Origin: Deltaproteobacteria bacterium
GTDB lineage: Bacteria > Desulfobacterota > DSM-4660 > Desulfatiglandales > B25-G16
Direction: 5' to 3'
Length of the DNA stretch: 5,614 bases
NCBI GenBank assembly: GCA_003646875.1
Contig: QMLT01000134.1
Location: forward strand, 1-5,614
Under the pieces are notes generated by a model. It saw only the letters and a program-made list of their open reading frames with translations. It searched no databases and was not told the origin of the DNA. Within the stretch, counting starts at the first letter, position 1; every line of letters begins with the position of its first letter. Position numbers and translations under genes: made by a program. Positions 1 to 5,608 of the stretch are shown one piece after another.

Positions 1-1
1 A

Positions 2-175
2 CTATTGCTGGTTCAGGCCTTCACTTTCTTTTTTCCCGGCTTTGCCACCACGGAAAAAGTTCCATGCCAGACCTGCCCCAAGTACAGCAAGGGCGCTGAT
101 ATGGGGCCAAAGCCCGCAAGCTCCGGTGCAGCCGCTGATTCTACCTTTTGTAAGAACACTTATTGGAACACACAT
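2..175 (-). CDS. Small single-span membrane protein with three cysteines (57 aa), unknown function
   Basis: I do not recognise this family. The frame is open further upstream to 256, but the ATG at 175 is chosen because a strong AAAGGAGG (184-191) lies 8 nt before it, and the extra upstream residues are encoded by repeat DNA. The protein starts MCVPIS and has cysteines at 2, 16 and 20, the last two in the glycine-rich stretch SGCTGACGLWP (14-24). One hydrophobic segment follows at about 23-41, then a basic tail with R42, K45, K48 and K49. By the positive-inside rule the tail would be cytoplasmic and the cysteine-bearing N-terminus periplasmic; this is inference. No lipobox or longer signal peptide fits well. 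The stop is TAG at 2-4, so the gene is complete but touches the window edge. It is the last gene of the minus-strand series, 170 bp after the TPR gene. The clear ribosome site and sensible membrane topology support a real gene. Confidence 0.66.
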   Translation of the reverse strand: MCVPISVLTKGRISGCTGACGLWPHISALAVLGAGLAWNFFRGGKAGKKESEGLNQQ

Positions 176-183
176 ATTCAATT

Positions 184-191
184 CCTCCTTT
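184..191 (-). promoter_or_regulatory. Shine-Dalgarno site that sets the start of the 57-aa protein
   Basis: The minus strand reads AAAGGAGG here, 8 nt before the ATG at 175. It decides between this start and an in-frame upstream ATG at 256, which lies inside the 8-mer repeat array and has no comparable site. Confidence 0.7.
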
Positions 192-215
192 GAATTTAGT
201 TCGCTTCGTTCACAA

Positions 216-300
216 TTGGTCGAGTGGTCAAGTAGTTGATTAGTCAATTGGTTCAAGGACGTTACGACTCGACAACTTGACTATTTAACTACTCGACTAA
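216..300. repeat. Two opposed arrays of an 8-bp tandem repeat, forming an imperfect inverted repeat
   Basis: Positions 216-255 divide into five 8-mers on the plus strand: ttggtcga, gtggtcaa, gtagttga, ttagtcaa, ttggttca. Positions 269-300 divide into four 8-mers of the same type on the minus strand: ttagtcga, gtagttaa, atagtcaa, gttgtcga. The consensus is roughly (T/G)TAGTC(A/G)A. A 13-bp unique centre (256-268) separates the arrays. As one stem, 219-236 pairs with 280-297 at 15 of 18 positions, and two of the three mismatches allow G-U pairing in RNA. It fills most of the 170-bp gap between the membrane-anchored TPR gene and the 57-aa gene. It could be a transcript-end hairpin or a dispersed repeat element. 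There is no T run next to it that would make it a typical intrinsic terminator. Confidence 0.75.
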
Positions 301-345
301 AATCGACGGAAGTTCAATAACCTGTAGAAATTTTGAGACGTTAAA

Positions 346-1836
346 TTATAATTTGATTAAAAGCTCTTTCACCTCTTTCACCACTTCCTGAAATCCCCGG
401 CTTTTTGCCAATTCTATTGTTTTTTGAAAATATTCTGTTGCCATATCACTATTCCCTGCTTTCATATAGGCAATGCCGGTGTATTTATGGGCATCCAACC
501 AATAACTTGTATGGTTAACGGGACGGTCTGCCCTTACCCTTCGCTTTATGGTTTCTTCAAAGTCAGAAATTGCCTTATCGTACTCATTAAGCTCTAAATA
601 ACACAATCCTCTTAGAAGATATGCCTTGTGAAGCCCGGTTTCATCACCCTTCTCAATGTTTTTGTTACAGAATTTTAGGGCATCCTCTAATGTCTCCTTT
701 GCCTTTTCCTCATCCCCTTTTGCTTTGTATACTCTGCCAAGCCATAACCTTGCCTTTGCATCCATTCCATACTTTGATTCACTTAATGCCTTTTCAAGAT
801 TTTTAATAGCCTCATCATATTTGCCAAGATGATAATAGCACCTCCCCTTGGTAAAGAAGTAATATGTAGACTTTCCATATTTCTTAGGATTACTTTGTTT
901 CACATTAATTGTTTCATCAGCAAATTTAATCGTATCTTCCCATCTCCCCAACTCCCAGCCTGCCACTGTCCTATGGGCAAGGGCATTGGTGACATGTCTG
1001 TTCAATCCCACTTCCTTGTTGATCACTCCCTTTCGATAATAACTGATTGCCGTAGTAAGATCTGAAATAGTTTTTTCAAGTTTTCCCCATGCCAGGTCAT
1101 TTCTTCCTCTGCTGTTATATACGCCCGCTAACCCCTCGTATCCGACCTTCTTTAATATCTCCTTTTCACTATCGAGCGCTTTATCATACTCCCTATCTGC
1201 CAGGTCCCAATCGCCGTGCCTGTAAAAAAGATTTCCTCTTCCTTGATAGGCAAGAATATAAGAGGGATCTAATTCAAGCACTCTGTTATAATCGGTAAGG
1301 GCCTGATTGTAGTGCTTCATATCCTCAGCAGGAAACTTGGGCGGGATGGTTGCATATTTATGGTGATAGTGGATTTGCTCAGTATAAGTAACAGCCCGAT
1401 TATAATAGGCATCTACAAAATCAGGCTGCAATTCAATGGCTTTGGTAAAATCGTCAATCGCTTTTTTACGCGGCTCAAAATTATAATAAGATCCTTTTCT
1501 GAAGTATGCCAAACCACGATTATAATAGGCGTCTGCAAAGTCAGGTTTTAGTTCTATTGCCTTATTAAAATCAGAAATGGCCTTATCGTATTGTTCAAAA
1601 CTATAATATGCTAAACCACGGTTATTATATAATGAAGCATCATCAGGATTAGATTCTATCCCTTTGGTATAATTCTCTATCGCCTGCCTGTAATTCCCTT
1701 TTTCATACTCTGTAAGCCCTATCCTGTAATATTTAGTCTTACCCTGGGTATAGACCATAGAGATAATTACTAAAACAATTAGTATTCCTAAAATTATCCC
1801 TATAATGTTTCTGCTCTTCTTGCTTCTCTCTGCCAT
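346..1836 (-). CDS. Membrane-anchored TPR-repeat protein (496 aa)
   Basis: This is a scaffold-type protein built almost entirely of tetratricopeptide repeats, which bind other proteins. Residues 1-9 are basic (KK, R), and residues 10-29 form one hydrophobic helix without a clear cleavage site, so I read it as an N-terminal anchor in the inner membrane with the rest in the periplasm (inference). About eleven TPR units follow, near 34-66, 67-100, 101-140, 141-193, 194-227, 230-265, 284-317, 323-355, 358-391, 403-433 and 445-479. They carry the usual Y-N-R-G-x-A-Y and KAI-x-DF-x-KAIEL-x-P signatures. Units 3 and 4 carry insertions, the second containing HYHHKY (156-161). The ATG is supported by AAAAGGAGG (1845-1853), 8 nt upstream. 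The stop is TAA at 346-348. The gene lies 205 bp downstream of another TPR gene. The family assignment is secure; partner and pathway are unknown. Confidence 0.93.
   Translation of the reverse strand: MAERSKKSRNIIGIILGILIVLVIISMVYTQGKTKYYRIGLTEYEKGNYRQAIENYTKGIESNPDDASLYNNRGLAYYSFEQYDKAISDFNKAIELKPDFADAYYNRGLAYFRKGSYYNFEPRKKAIDDFTKAIELQPDFVDAYYNRAVTYTEQIHYHHKYATIPPKFPAEDMKHYNQALTDYNRVLELDPSYILAYQGRGNLFYRHGDWDLADREYDKALDSEKEILKKVGYEGLAGVYNSRGRNDLAWGKLEKTISDLTTAISYYRKGVINKEVGLNRHVTNALAHRTVAGWELGRWEDTIKFADETINVKQSNPKKYGKSTYYFFTKGRCYYHLGKYDEAIKNLEKALSESKYGMDAKARLWLGRVYKAKGDEEKAKETLEDALKFCNKNIEKGDETGLHKAYLLRGLCYLELNEYDKAISDFEETIKRRVRADRPVNHTSYWLDAHKYTGIAYMKAGNSDMATEYFQKTIELAKSRGFQEVVKEVKELLIKL
1397..1545. 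repeat. Internal DNA duplication encoding adjacent TPR units
   Basis: The 29-base stretches at 1397-1425 and 1517-1545 match at 26 positions and lie exactly 120 bp apart, which is the length of one TPR unit with its insertion (40 codons). A weaker third copy begins near 1611. All encode versions of D-A-YYNR-(G/A). Similarity at the DNA level, not just the protein level, suggests fairly recent unit duplication or gene conversion inside the TPR array. Confidence 0.65.
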
Positions 1837-1844
1837 AATTTTTT

Positions 1845-1853
1845 CCTCCTTTT
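1845..1853 (-). promoter_or_regulatory. Shine-Dalgarno site of the membrane-anchored TPR gene
   Basis: The minus strand reads AAAAGGAGG, 8 nt before the ATG at 1836. It is a near-perfect ribosome site and fixes the start used for the 496-aa protein. Confidence 0.8.
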
Positions 1854-1857
1854 AGAG

Positions 1858-1897
1858 TTTGTCAAATAGTTGATTTGTGTATTAGTTAAGTTGTTAT
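1858..1897 (+). repeat. Degenerate 8-bp tandem repeat, related to the array at 216-300
   Basis: The plus strand divides into tttgtcaa, atagttga, tttgtgta, ttagttaa and a weak gttgttat. Units 1, 2 and 4 match the consensus of the 216-300 array. The array lies just upstream of the ribosome site of the 496-aa TPR gene, inside its untranslated leader or promoter region. Confidence 0.5.
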
Positions 1898-1947
1898 TAT
1901 CATTGAAATATATCCCATAATAATAAAAGTCGGACACTTGGCATTTC

Positions 1948-1975
1948 ATTTTACCTAAGGGCCTGATATTAACAA
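1948..1975 (-). promoter_or_regulatory. Possible sigma-70-type promoter for the membrane-anchored TPR gene
   Basis: On the minus strand TTGTTA (1970-1975) and TAAAAT (1948-1953) are separated by 16 bp, matching the -35 and -10 consensus at four and five of six positions. The site lies about 110 bp upstream of the ATG at 1836, in the 205-bp spacer. Such matches are common by chance in AT-rich DNA, so the call is weak. Confidence 0.22.
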
Positions 1976-2002
1976 TATTGCTGCACCAATTAACATTTAT
2001 CA

Positions 2003-2030
2003 ATTGATCACTGATCATTGACCATTGATA
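2003..2030 (+). repeat. Four tandem 7-bp repeats
   Basis: The plus strand reads attgatc, actgatc, attgacc, attgata with no spacing. It begins 12 bp from the stop codon of the 450-aa TPR gene (2042). The heptad period resembles the short tandemly repeated sequences known from filamentous cyanobacteria and other genomes. The unit also contains partial dyad symmetry (TGATCA). Confidence 0.55.
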
Positions 2031-2041
2031 ACTTTCAATTA

Positions 2042-3394
2042 CTAATCCTGTCTAAAAACTCCTGTATCTCCTTTCCTTACACGAGGAGAAGCGCCTGTGA
2101 AGGCATCTATATTTGCTCGTATTCCTTTGGTGTCATGCTTAAGGGCATATAAAAGCCCCTGTTTTGCCTCTTTATCTTCCGGGTCTGATTTTAATGCCCT
2201 TTGATAAAAGGTAATGGCCTTATCCCATCTGGATAATATACTGTAAGCTGCCCCGACACCGTTAAGGGCCCTGATATCATCGGGCTTTATATCCAGAGCC
2301 ATTTTATAGAATTCAATAGCTTTATCCGGTTTATTGAGATAAAGAGATATGTTTCCAAGAATGAGATATTCTTCAAAGGGCTTATCTTTGAGCATTATAA
2401 TCTTTTCGTAACATGAAGAAGCCTCTTTGAGCTTATTCTGTGCAAGATAGATAGGACCCAAATGTTCGTAAGCCTTCAGGTTTGTTGAATCTGTTTTTAA
2501 TAGATCTTTGAGGATCTTTTCCGCTTCAGTAAATTTTTTTAGAAGATAATATATCTTTGCCAGGCAAATAGGGACCTCTTTACTCTCTGGGTTTATTAGA
2601 TATGCCTCTCTGTATATAGCCGCAGCGTCTTCAAACTCTTTGTTTAAAAAAAGTAAATCAGCGAGAGATATGGCCAAGTTGAAATCATTCGTGATATTTT
2701 TATGTCCCTCTCGTAATACATTAATGGCCTGAGCCTTCTCGCCCAATTTAACATAGCCCCTTGCCAGAGATAGGTAATGGCCAGCTTGGTTTGACTCAAG
2801 AGCCAGTAATTTCTGATAAAACACAATTGCCTTTGAATAATCGCCGGAGCTTTTATATAATCGGGCCAGGATTTTTATGGTTTCCGAATCTTCCGGATTC
2901 AACCGATGGATCTGTTCAAATTTTTCGATCGCTTTGGGCATATTGCCCATACCATGATATGAGCCTGCCTGAAATCTAATGGCCTTAATATCCTCCGGGT
3001 CTTTTGCCAGCACCCGGTCAAAAACGGCAATCGATTCATTATACTTTTTCTCCTTGTAAAGGAGCCGGCCAAGGTTCTGTAAGGCAGGCATATAATTGGG
3101 ATCTATTTTAAGGGCTTCCCTGTACGTATCCTCAGATTTTTCAAGCTCTCCTAACATGTAATAGGTATTTCCTAAAAGGTAATAGAGATTGGGTTCCTTT
3201 TTAATTAAAATCGCCTTCTCAAGGGCTATTTTGGTCTCTGGGTATCTCCTCTGGCGGTAAAGACTAATTCCTTCATTGGCAAGGGTGCCAATATCATTTT
3301 CAGCCCGGACATTGGAGGAAAAATCGACTAAAAACATCAAAGTTATCAAGAGCATCCCTACCAGATGTATTGTTATAATAGCTTTTTTAGTCAT
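2042..3394 (-). CDS. Exported TPR-repeat protein (450 aa)
   Basis: Residues 1-31 look like a Sec signal peptide: a basic start (MTKK), a hydrophobic core at about 6-23, and a VRA site before E32. No lipobox cysteine is present, so a soluble periplasmic or secreted protein is expected. The mature part has about eleven TPR units, near 35-68, 69-101, 103-136, 137-170, 171-203, 206-237, 238-270, 271-304, 306-337, 340-373 and 374-407, with classic features such as LGNTYYMLGELEKSEDTY and KAIEFYKMALDIKPDD. A basic non-TPR tail (about 420-450) ends the protein. Unlike the other three genes, the ATG at 3394 has no visible Shine-Dalgarno sequence, but an in-frame TAA two codons upstream excludes a longer protein, and the signal peptide fits this start. 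It lies 92 bp after the TonB receptor gene, separated by a strong hairpin. Family sure; binding partner unknown. Confidence 0.93.
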   Translation of the reverse strand: MTKKAIITIHLVGMLLITLMFLVDFSSNVRAENDIGTLANEGISLYRQRRYPETKIALEKAILIKKEPNLYYLLGNTYYMLGELEKSEDTYREALKIDPNYMPALQNLGRLLYKEKKYNESIAVFDRVLAKDPEDIKAIRFQAGSYHGMGNMPKAIEKFEQIHRLNPEDSETIKILARLYKSSGDYSKAIVFYQKLLALESNQAGHYLSLARGYVKLGEKAQAINVLREGHKNITNDFNLAISLADLLFLNKEFEDAAAIYREAYLINPESKEVPICLAKIYYLLKKFTEAEKILKDLLKTDSTNLKAYEHLGPIYLAQNKLKEASSCYEKIIMLKDKPFEEYLILGNISLYLNKPDKAIEFYKMALDIKPDDIRALNGVGAAYSILSRWDKAITFYQRALKSDPEDKEAKQGLLYALKHDTKGIRANIDAFTGASPRVRKGDTGVFRQD

Positions 3395-3426
3395 AGGTTA
3401 TGATCTAAAGCACCCACGCCTCGGAG

Positions 3427-3465
3427 GAGTCCTCCCGCCTCCTTTTCAGGGAAGCGGGAGGACTC
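3427..3465. repeat. Perfect 12-bp GC-rich inverted repeat (hairpin) between receptor and TPR gene
   Basis: gagtcctcccgc (3427-3438) is matched exactly by gcgggaggactc (3454-3465) around a 15-nt centre. It lies 21 bp after the receptor stop and 32 bp before the TPR start. On the transcribed minus strand it is not followed by a T run, so it is not a standard intrinsic terminator. It could protect or process the mRNA 3' end, or reduce read-through into the TPR gene. Its left arm overlaps a smaller palindrome, GGAGGA-G-TCCTCC (3423-3435), giving an alternative fold. Confidence 0.75.
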
Positions 3466-3486
3466 TACGACTAGAGTTAACAGGTC

Positions 3487-4506
3487 TTAAAAAGTATACC
3501 TTGCTCCCAGCATGGCCGTAAATGGTGGATTGTAAGTGGTATAGTACTGCTTATATTTTTCGTCAGTTAAATTATGCAAAGTCAGAAATAGTTCCATCCC
3601 TTTTAATATTTCACGTGAGATCTTCAAATCCACGACCTGATATGCATCAAGTTTCTTTGAATCGGTGTTTTCCATATCATAAAACATGGACCCCACATTT
3701 GTCAGATAGATACCCAATGTGAACAACTCAGGGTTGTCATAGATAAAACCGAGTTTAGTTGTATGTCTTGGAGAGTGGTCAAGGTAGTTCTTCACCACCT
3801 CTGGTTTCTCTTCATACTCTTTTATCTTGGATACATTATAGGTGTGATTTACAAAGGCAGACCATTTGCTGTTAAAAGATACTTCCAGACCGGCCTCAAC
3901 TCCATATATGTCAACCTTGCCAACGTTTACCTTTTGGACCACAGTCTGGCCAGGCTCAGGGGTATACCATGGCGGCACTTCACTTGCATCCAGCGTCTTA
4001 CTTGTCATAAAATCCTCGAACTGGCTCTGGTAAAATGTGAAGGTTAGGTTAAGGTTTTCATTGGGTTTCATATCAAACCCGGCATCATAAGACCATGGCA
4101 TCTTCTCTGGCTCCAGTTCAGGATTGGCCAGGTCAAACCTACTTGCGCCATGATAGCCAGATCTGTAAAGGTAGTAGAGAGAGGGGGCTCTGAATCCCGT
4201 GCCAAATGATGCTCTAAGCTTAGTAGCTTCCGTAAGCTTATAGACAACCCCTGCCCTGGGAGATAATGCCTCATCAGTCTTCTCAGGGTATTGGCCTTCC
4301 TTTGTCGGGGCCTTAGTATCATCATAGTAATCGCCGGAATGGTTTTTCCACGAATCGTAACGCACTCCTGCGCTTAAGATCAGTTTGTCTCCTATAAGTA
4401 TCTCATCATTTACAAATACCGAATAGAGATCCTGTTTTCCGCTGAATTTTCTCTGCCCTGTTTCGTAACTATAGTTTGAATCACACTCTCCCCCATTTAA
4501 GATCAC
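3487..4506 (-). CDS. TonB-dependent receptor, C-terminal beta-barrel part (frameshifted)
   Basis: This frame carries the second half of an outer-membrane receptor barrel. The nominal start is a GTG at 4506 without a ribosome site; the natural sequence probably joins from the upstream frame near 4494, so the first four residues are artefactual. Recognisable signatures are the strand LILSAGVRYDSW (42-53), the family motif SFGTGFRAPSLYYLY (100-114), NPELEPE soon after, and the closing block LHNLTDEKYKQYY near the end. The last residues are ARYTF, and a C-terminal phenylalanine is the usual signal for insertion by the BAM machinery. No plug domain, signal peptide or TonB box is present, so this piece alone cannot be a working transporter. 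Tyr- and Trp-rich loops such as PPWYTPEPGQ may face the ligand. The stop is TAA at 3487-3489, 92 bp before the 450-aa TPR gene. Confidence 0.85.
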   Translation of the reverse strand: MILNGGECDSNYSYETGQRKFSGKQDLYSVFVNDEILIGDKLILSAGVRYDSWKNHSGDYYDDTKAPTKEGQYPEKTDEALSPRAGVVYKLTEATKLRASFGTGFRAPSLYYLYRSGYHGASRFDLANPELEPEKMPWSYDAGFDMKPNENLNLTFTFYQSQFEDFMTSKTLDASEVPPWYTPEPGQTVVQKVNVGKVDIYGVEAGLEVSFNSKWSAFVNHTYNVSKIKEYEEKPEVVKNYLDHSPRHTTKLGFIYDNPELFTLGIYLTNVGSMFYDMENTDSKKLDAYQVVDLKISREILKGMELFLTLHNLTDEKYKQYYTTYNPPFTAMLGARYTF

Positions 4507-5530
4507 TGCCTACAGTCAGGCGGTGGCTCCCAAATTCGCTGCTTGCCTGTAGCATCAAACCATATTCATCCTTGGGGACGCTGTAGGTATAATAAAACTT
4601 ATCGTAAGCTCCTGTTGTCTTATTATATTTGTGTTTCTCGTAGGTATTGCTATAGTCAAAGTACCAAGATTTTATGCTGAAATCTATCTTTCCTATGGGG
4701 ATATTGTAGCCAAGCATATAATTATTATTTTTAGCCTCACCGTCGCCCTTGCTGGTAGTTCTGGTAAGGGAGTCTTCTAAGAAATATTCGTAGTCAAGTT
4801 TCAAGAGGGATTCTCCCAAAAATATATCAGCGCCTATAGATGCATTTGTAGTCTCATTTTCAGGAGTATGATAATAGTCCTTCCATTTATCACCTTCATA
4901 ATATTCATAACCCTTTGTCCTTTTATGGCCTGCTGCGACACGAAGCCCATATTTTTCTGTTGCACCACTGAATCGTGCATTGCCGATATAGGTATCAAAT
5001 GTACCTCCCTCGAGGCTTACGCTTCCTTCCCTCTTTTTCTTAGCAGGGCGGGTGATAATGTTTACTACTCCTCCCATTGCACTTGAACCATAAAGTGCGG
5101 ATGATGCCCCTCTGACTATCTCTATCTTTTCTATATTATCCACCGACATCGTACTCCAGAAATTAACGGAACCTATATACGTGGTATTTAATGGTACTCC
5201 ATCCTTAAGGAACAGGGTCCTTGCAGTCTCTCGTCCGGTTCCTCTCATAGCAACTGTTGTATGACTTCCAGTAGTTGAAAGTCCTTGGTTGCGCCTGACG
5301 TTTATGCCAGCAGCCTTGTTCAACACATCATCCACGGTCTTTGCGTGCATCTTTTCTATGTCATTTTTGGTTATGACAGTAACACTCACCGGCAGATTCT
5401 CGATTGGCGTCTCTGTCCGTGTGGCTGTAACCACTGTTTTCTCGAGTTCTACTGCCTCCTGTGCCTGCGCAAAGGAGGTAAAGGCAAAAATCAAAGTGAA
5501 TAAGCACAATATAAATTTAAACTGTTTCAT
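4481..5530 (-). CDS. TonB-dependent receptor, signal peptide, plug and first barrel part (frameshifted)
   Basis: Family members import ligands such as siderophores, cobalamin or sugars across the outer membrane using energy from TonB-ExbBD. Residues 1-23 form a Sec signal peptide with an AQA site before Q24. A TonB box-like segment follows (LEKTVVTATR, 29-38), then the plug domain at about 44-162, with MRGTGR (95-100), LKDGVPLN (108-115) and the hallmark end IEIVRG...LYGSSAMGGVVNIITR (136-161). Barrel strands begin near 168. The frame ends early at a TGA (4481) after 349 residues because of the shift at 4490-4494. The plug resembles the BtuB/colicin I receptor type more than the large SusC type, but the substrate cannot be assigned. 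The ATG at 5530 follows AAGGAG by 8 nt. It is the first gene of the minus-strand series and overlaps the C-terminal frame by 26 bp. Confidence 0.9.
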   Translation of the reverse strand: MKQFKFILCLFTLIFAFTSFAQAQEAVELEKTVVTATRTETPIENLPVSVTVITKNDIEKMHAKTVDDVLNKAAGINVRRNQGLSTTGSHTTVAMRGTGRETARTLFLKDGVPLNTTYIGSVNFWSTMSVDNIEKIEIVRGASSALYGSSAMGGVVNIITRPAKKKREGSVSLEGGTFDTYIGNARFSGATEKYGLRVAAGHKRTKGYEYYEGDKWKDYYHTPENETTNASIGADIFLGESLLKLDYEYFLEDSLTRTTSKGDGEAKNNNYMLGYNIPIGKIDFSIKSWYFDYSNTYEKHKYNKTTGAYDKFYYTYSVPKDEYGLMLQASSEFGSHRLTVGSDLKWGRV

Positions 5531-5538
5531 TTTACGTT

Positions 5539-5552
5539 CTCCTTTCTCCTTT
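5539..5552 (-). promoter_or_regulatory. Two stacked Shine-Dalgarno sequences before the receptor gene
   Basis: The minus strand carries AAAGGAG (5546-5552) immediately followed by AAGGAG (5539-5544). The second is 8 nt from the ATG at 5530, the same spacing as two other genes here, and is the likely functional site. The duplication may raise initiation or offer a spare binding site. Confidence 0.65.
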
Positions 5553-5568
5553 AATGAATTGACAATAT

Positions 5569-5608
5569 CCCCCAGTTCTGATAGAAAGAAAAACTGAGGG
5601 GCGGCCCC
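5569..5608 (-). promoter_or_regulatory. Leader with two mutually exclusive hairpins upstream of the receptor gene
   Basis: On the transcribed strand GGGG (5608-5605) can pair with CCCC (5601-5598) over a 3-nt loop, followed after four bases by a U-rich stretch (5593-5585), like a short terminator. The same CCCC can instead join a nine-pair stem, 5601-5592 with 5577-5569 and one bulged U, which places the U-rich stretch in its loop. This competing arrangement is typical of attenuators and riboswitch expression platforms. The four-pair stem is short, and the window ends before any sensor domain could be seen, so it may also be the terminator of an upstream gene. Confidence 0.35.

Larger units (their letters stand above)
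3487..5530 (-). pseudogene. Whole TonB-dependent receptor locus, interrupted by a one-base frameshift
   Basis: The two reading frames listed separately are halves of one receptor. The first has the signal peptide, plug and early barrel; the second has only later barrel strands and the C-terminal end. The first frame runs ...GSDLKWGRV and stops with TGA at 4481-4483. Removing one base from the five-G run at 4490-4494 gives ...GSDLKWGECDSNYSYET..., continuous with the second frame and about 680 residues in total, a normal receptor length. There is no ribosome site before the second frame, so it is unlikely to be translated independently. The cause may be a sequencing or assembly error in the homopolymer, a genuine inactivating mutation, slippage-based phase variation, or programmed +1 frameshifting. 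Both halves otherwise look well preserved, which points to an error or a recent event. Confidence 0.7.

Noticed and set aside
176..256. In-frame N-terminal extension of the 57-aa protein to an ATG at 256
   Set aside because: The extension is encoded by the 8-mer repeat array, has no ribosome site, and would place a polar leader before a good start that follows AAAGGAGG.
216..300. A CRISPR array
   Set aside because: The repeats are 8 bp, contiguous and in both orientations, with no unique spacers of 25-40 bp and no cas genes.
1800..2018. A 72-codon minus-strand frame overlapping the start of the 496-aa TPR gene
   Set aside because: It runs through repeat DNA, the possible promoter and the ribosome site of the TPR gene, has no ribosome site of its own, and gives a low-complexity product rich in Asn and Tyr.
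3427..3465. A standard rho-independent terminator for the receptor gene
   Set aside because: The stem is excellent, but there is no T run after it on either strand, so it is reported only as an inverted repeat.
3763..4047. Plus-strand open frame of 94 codons with hydrophobic residues
   Set aside because: It lies wholly antisense to the receptor barrel. The antisense of beta-barrel coding DNA often gives hydrophobic frames, and no ribosome site is seen.
5289..5597. Plus-strand open frame of 102 codons antisense to the receptor start
   Set aside because: It is antisense to the conserved plug and signal peptide, has no ribosome site, and has a cysteine-, serine- and valine-rich shadow composition with no recognisable family.
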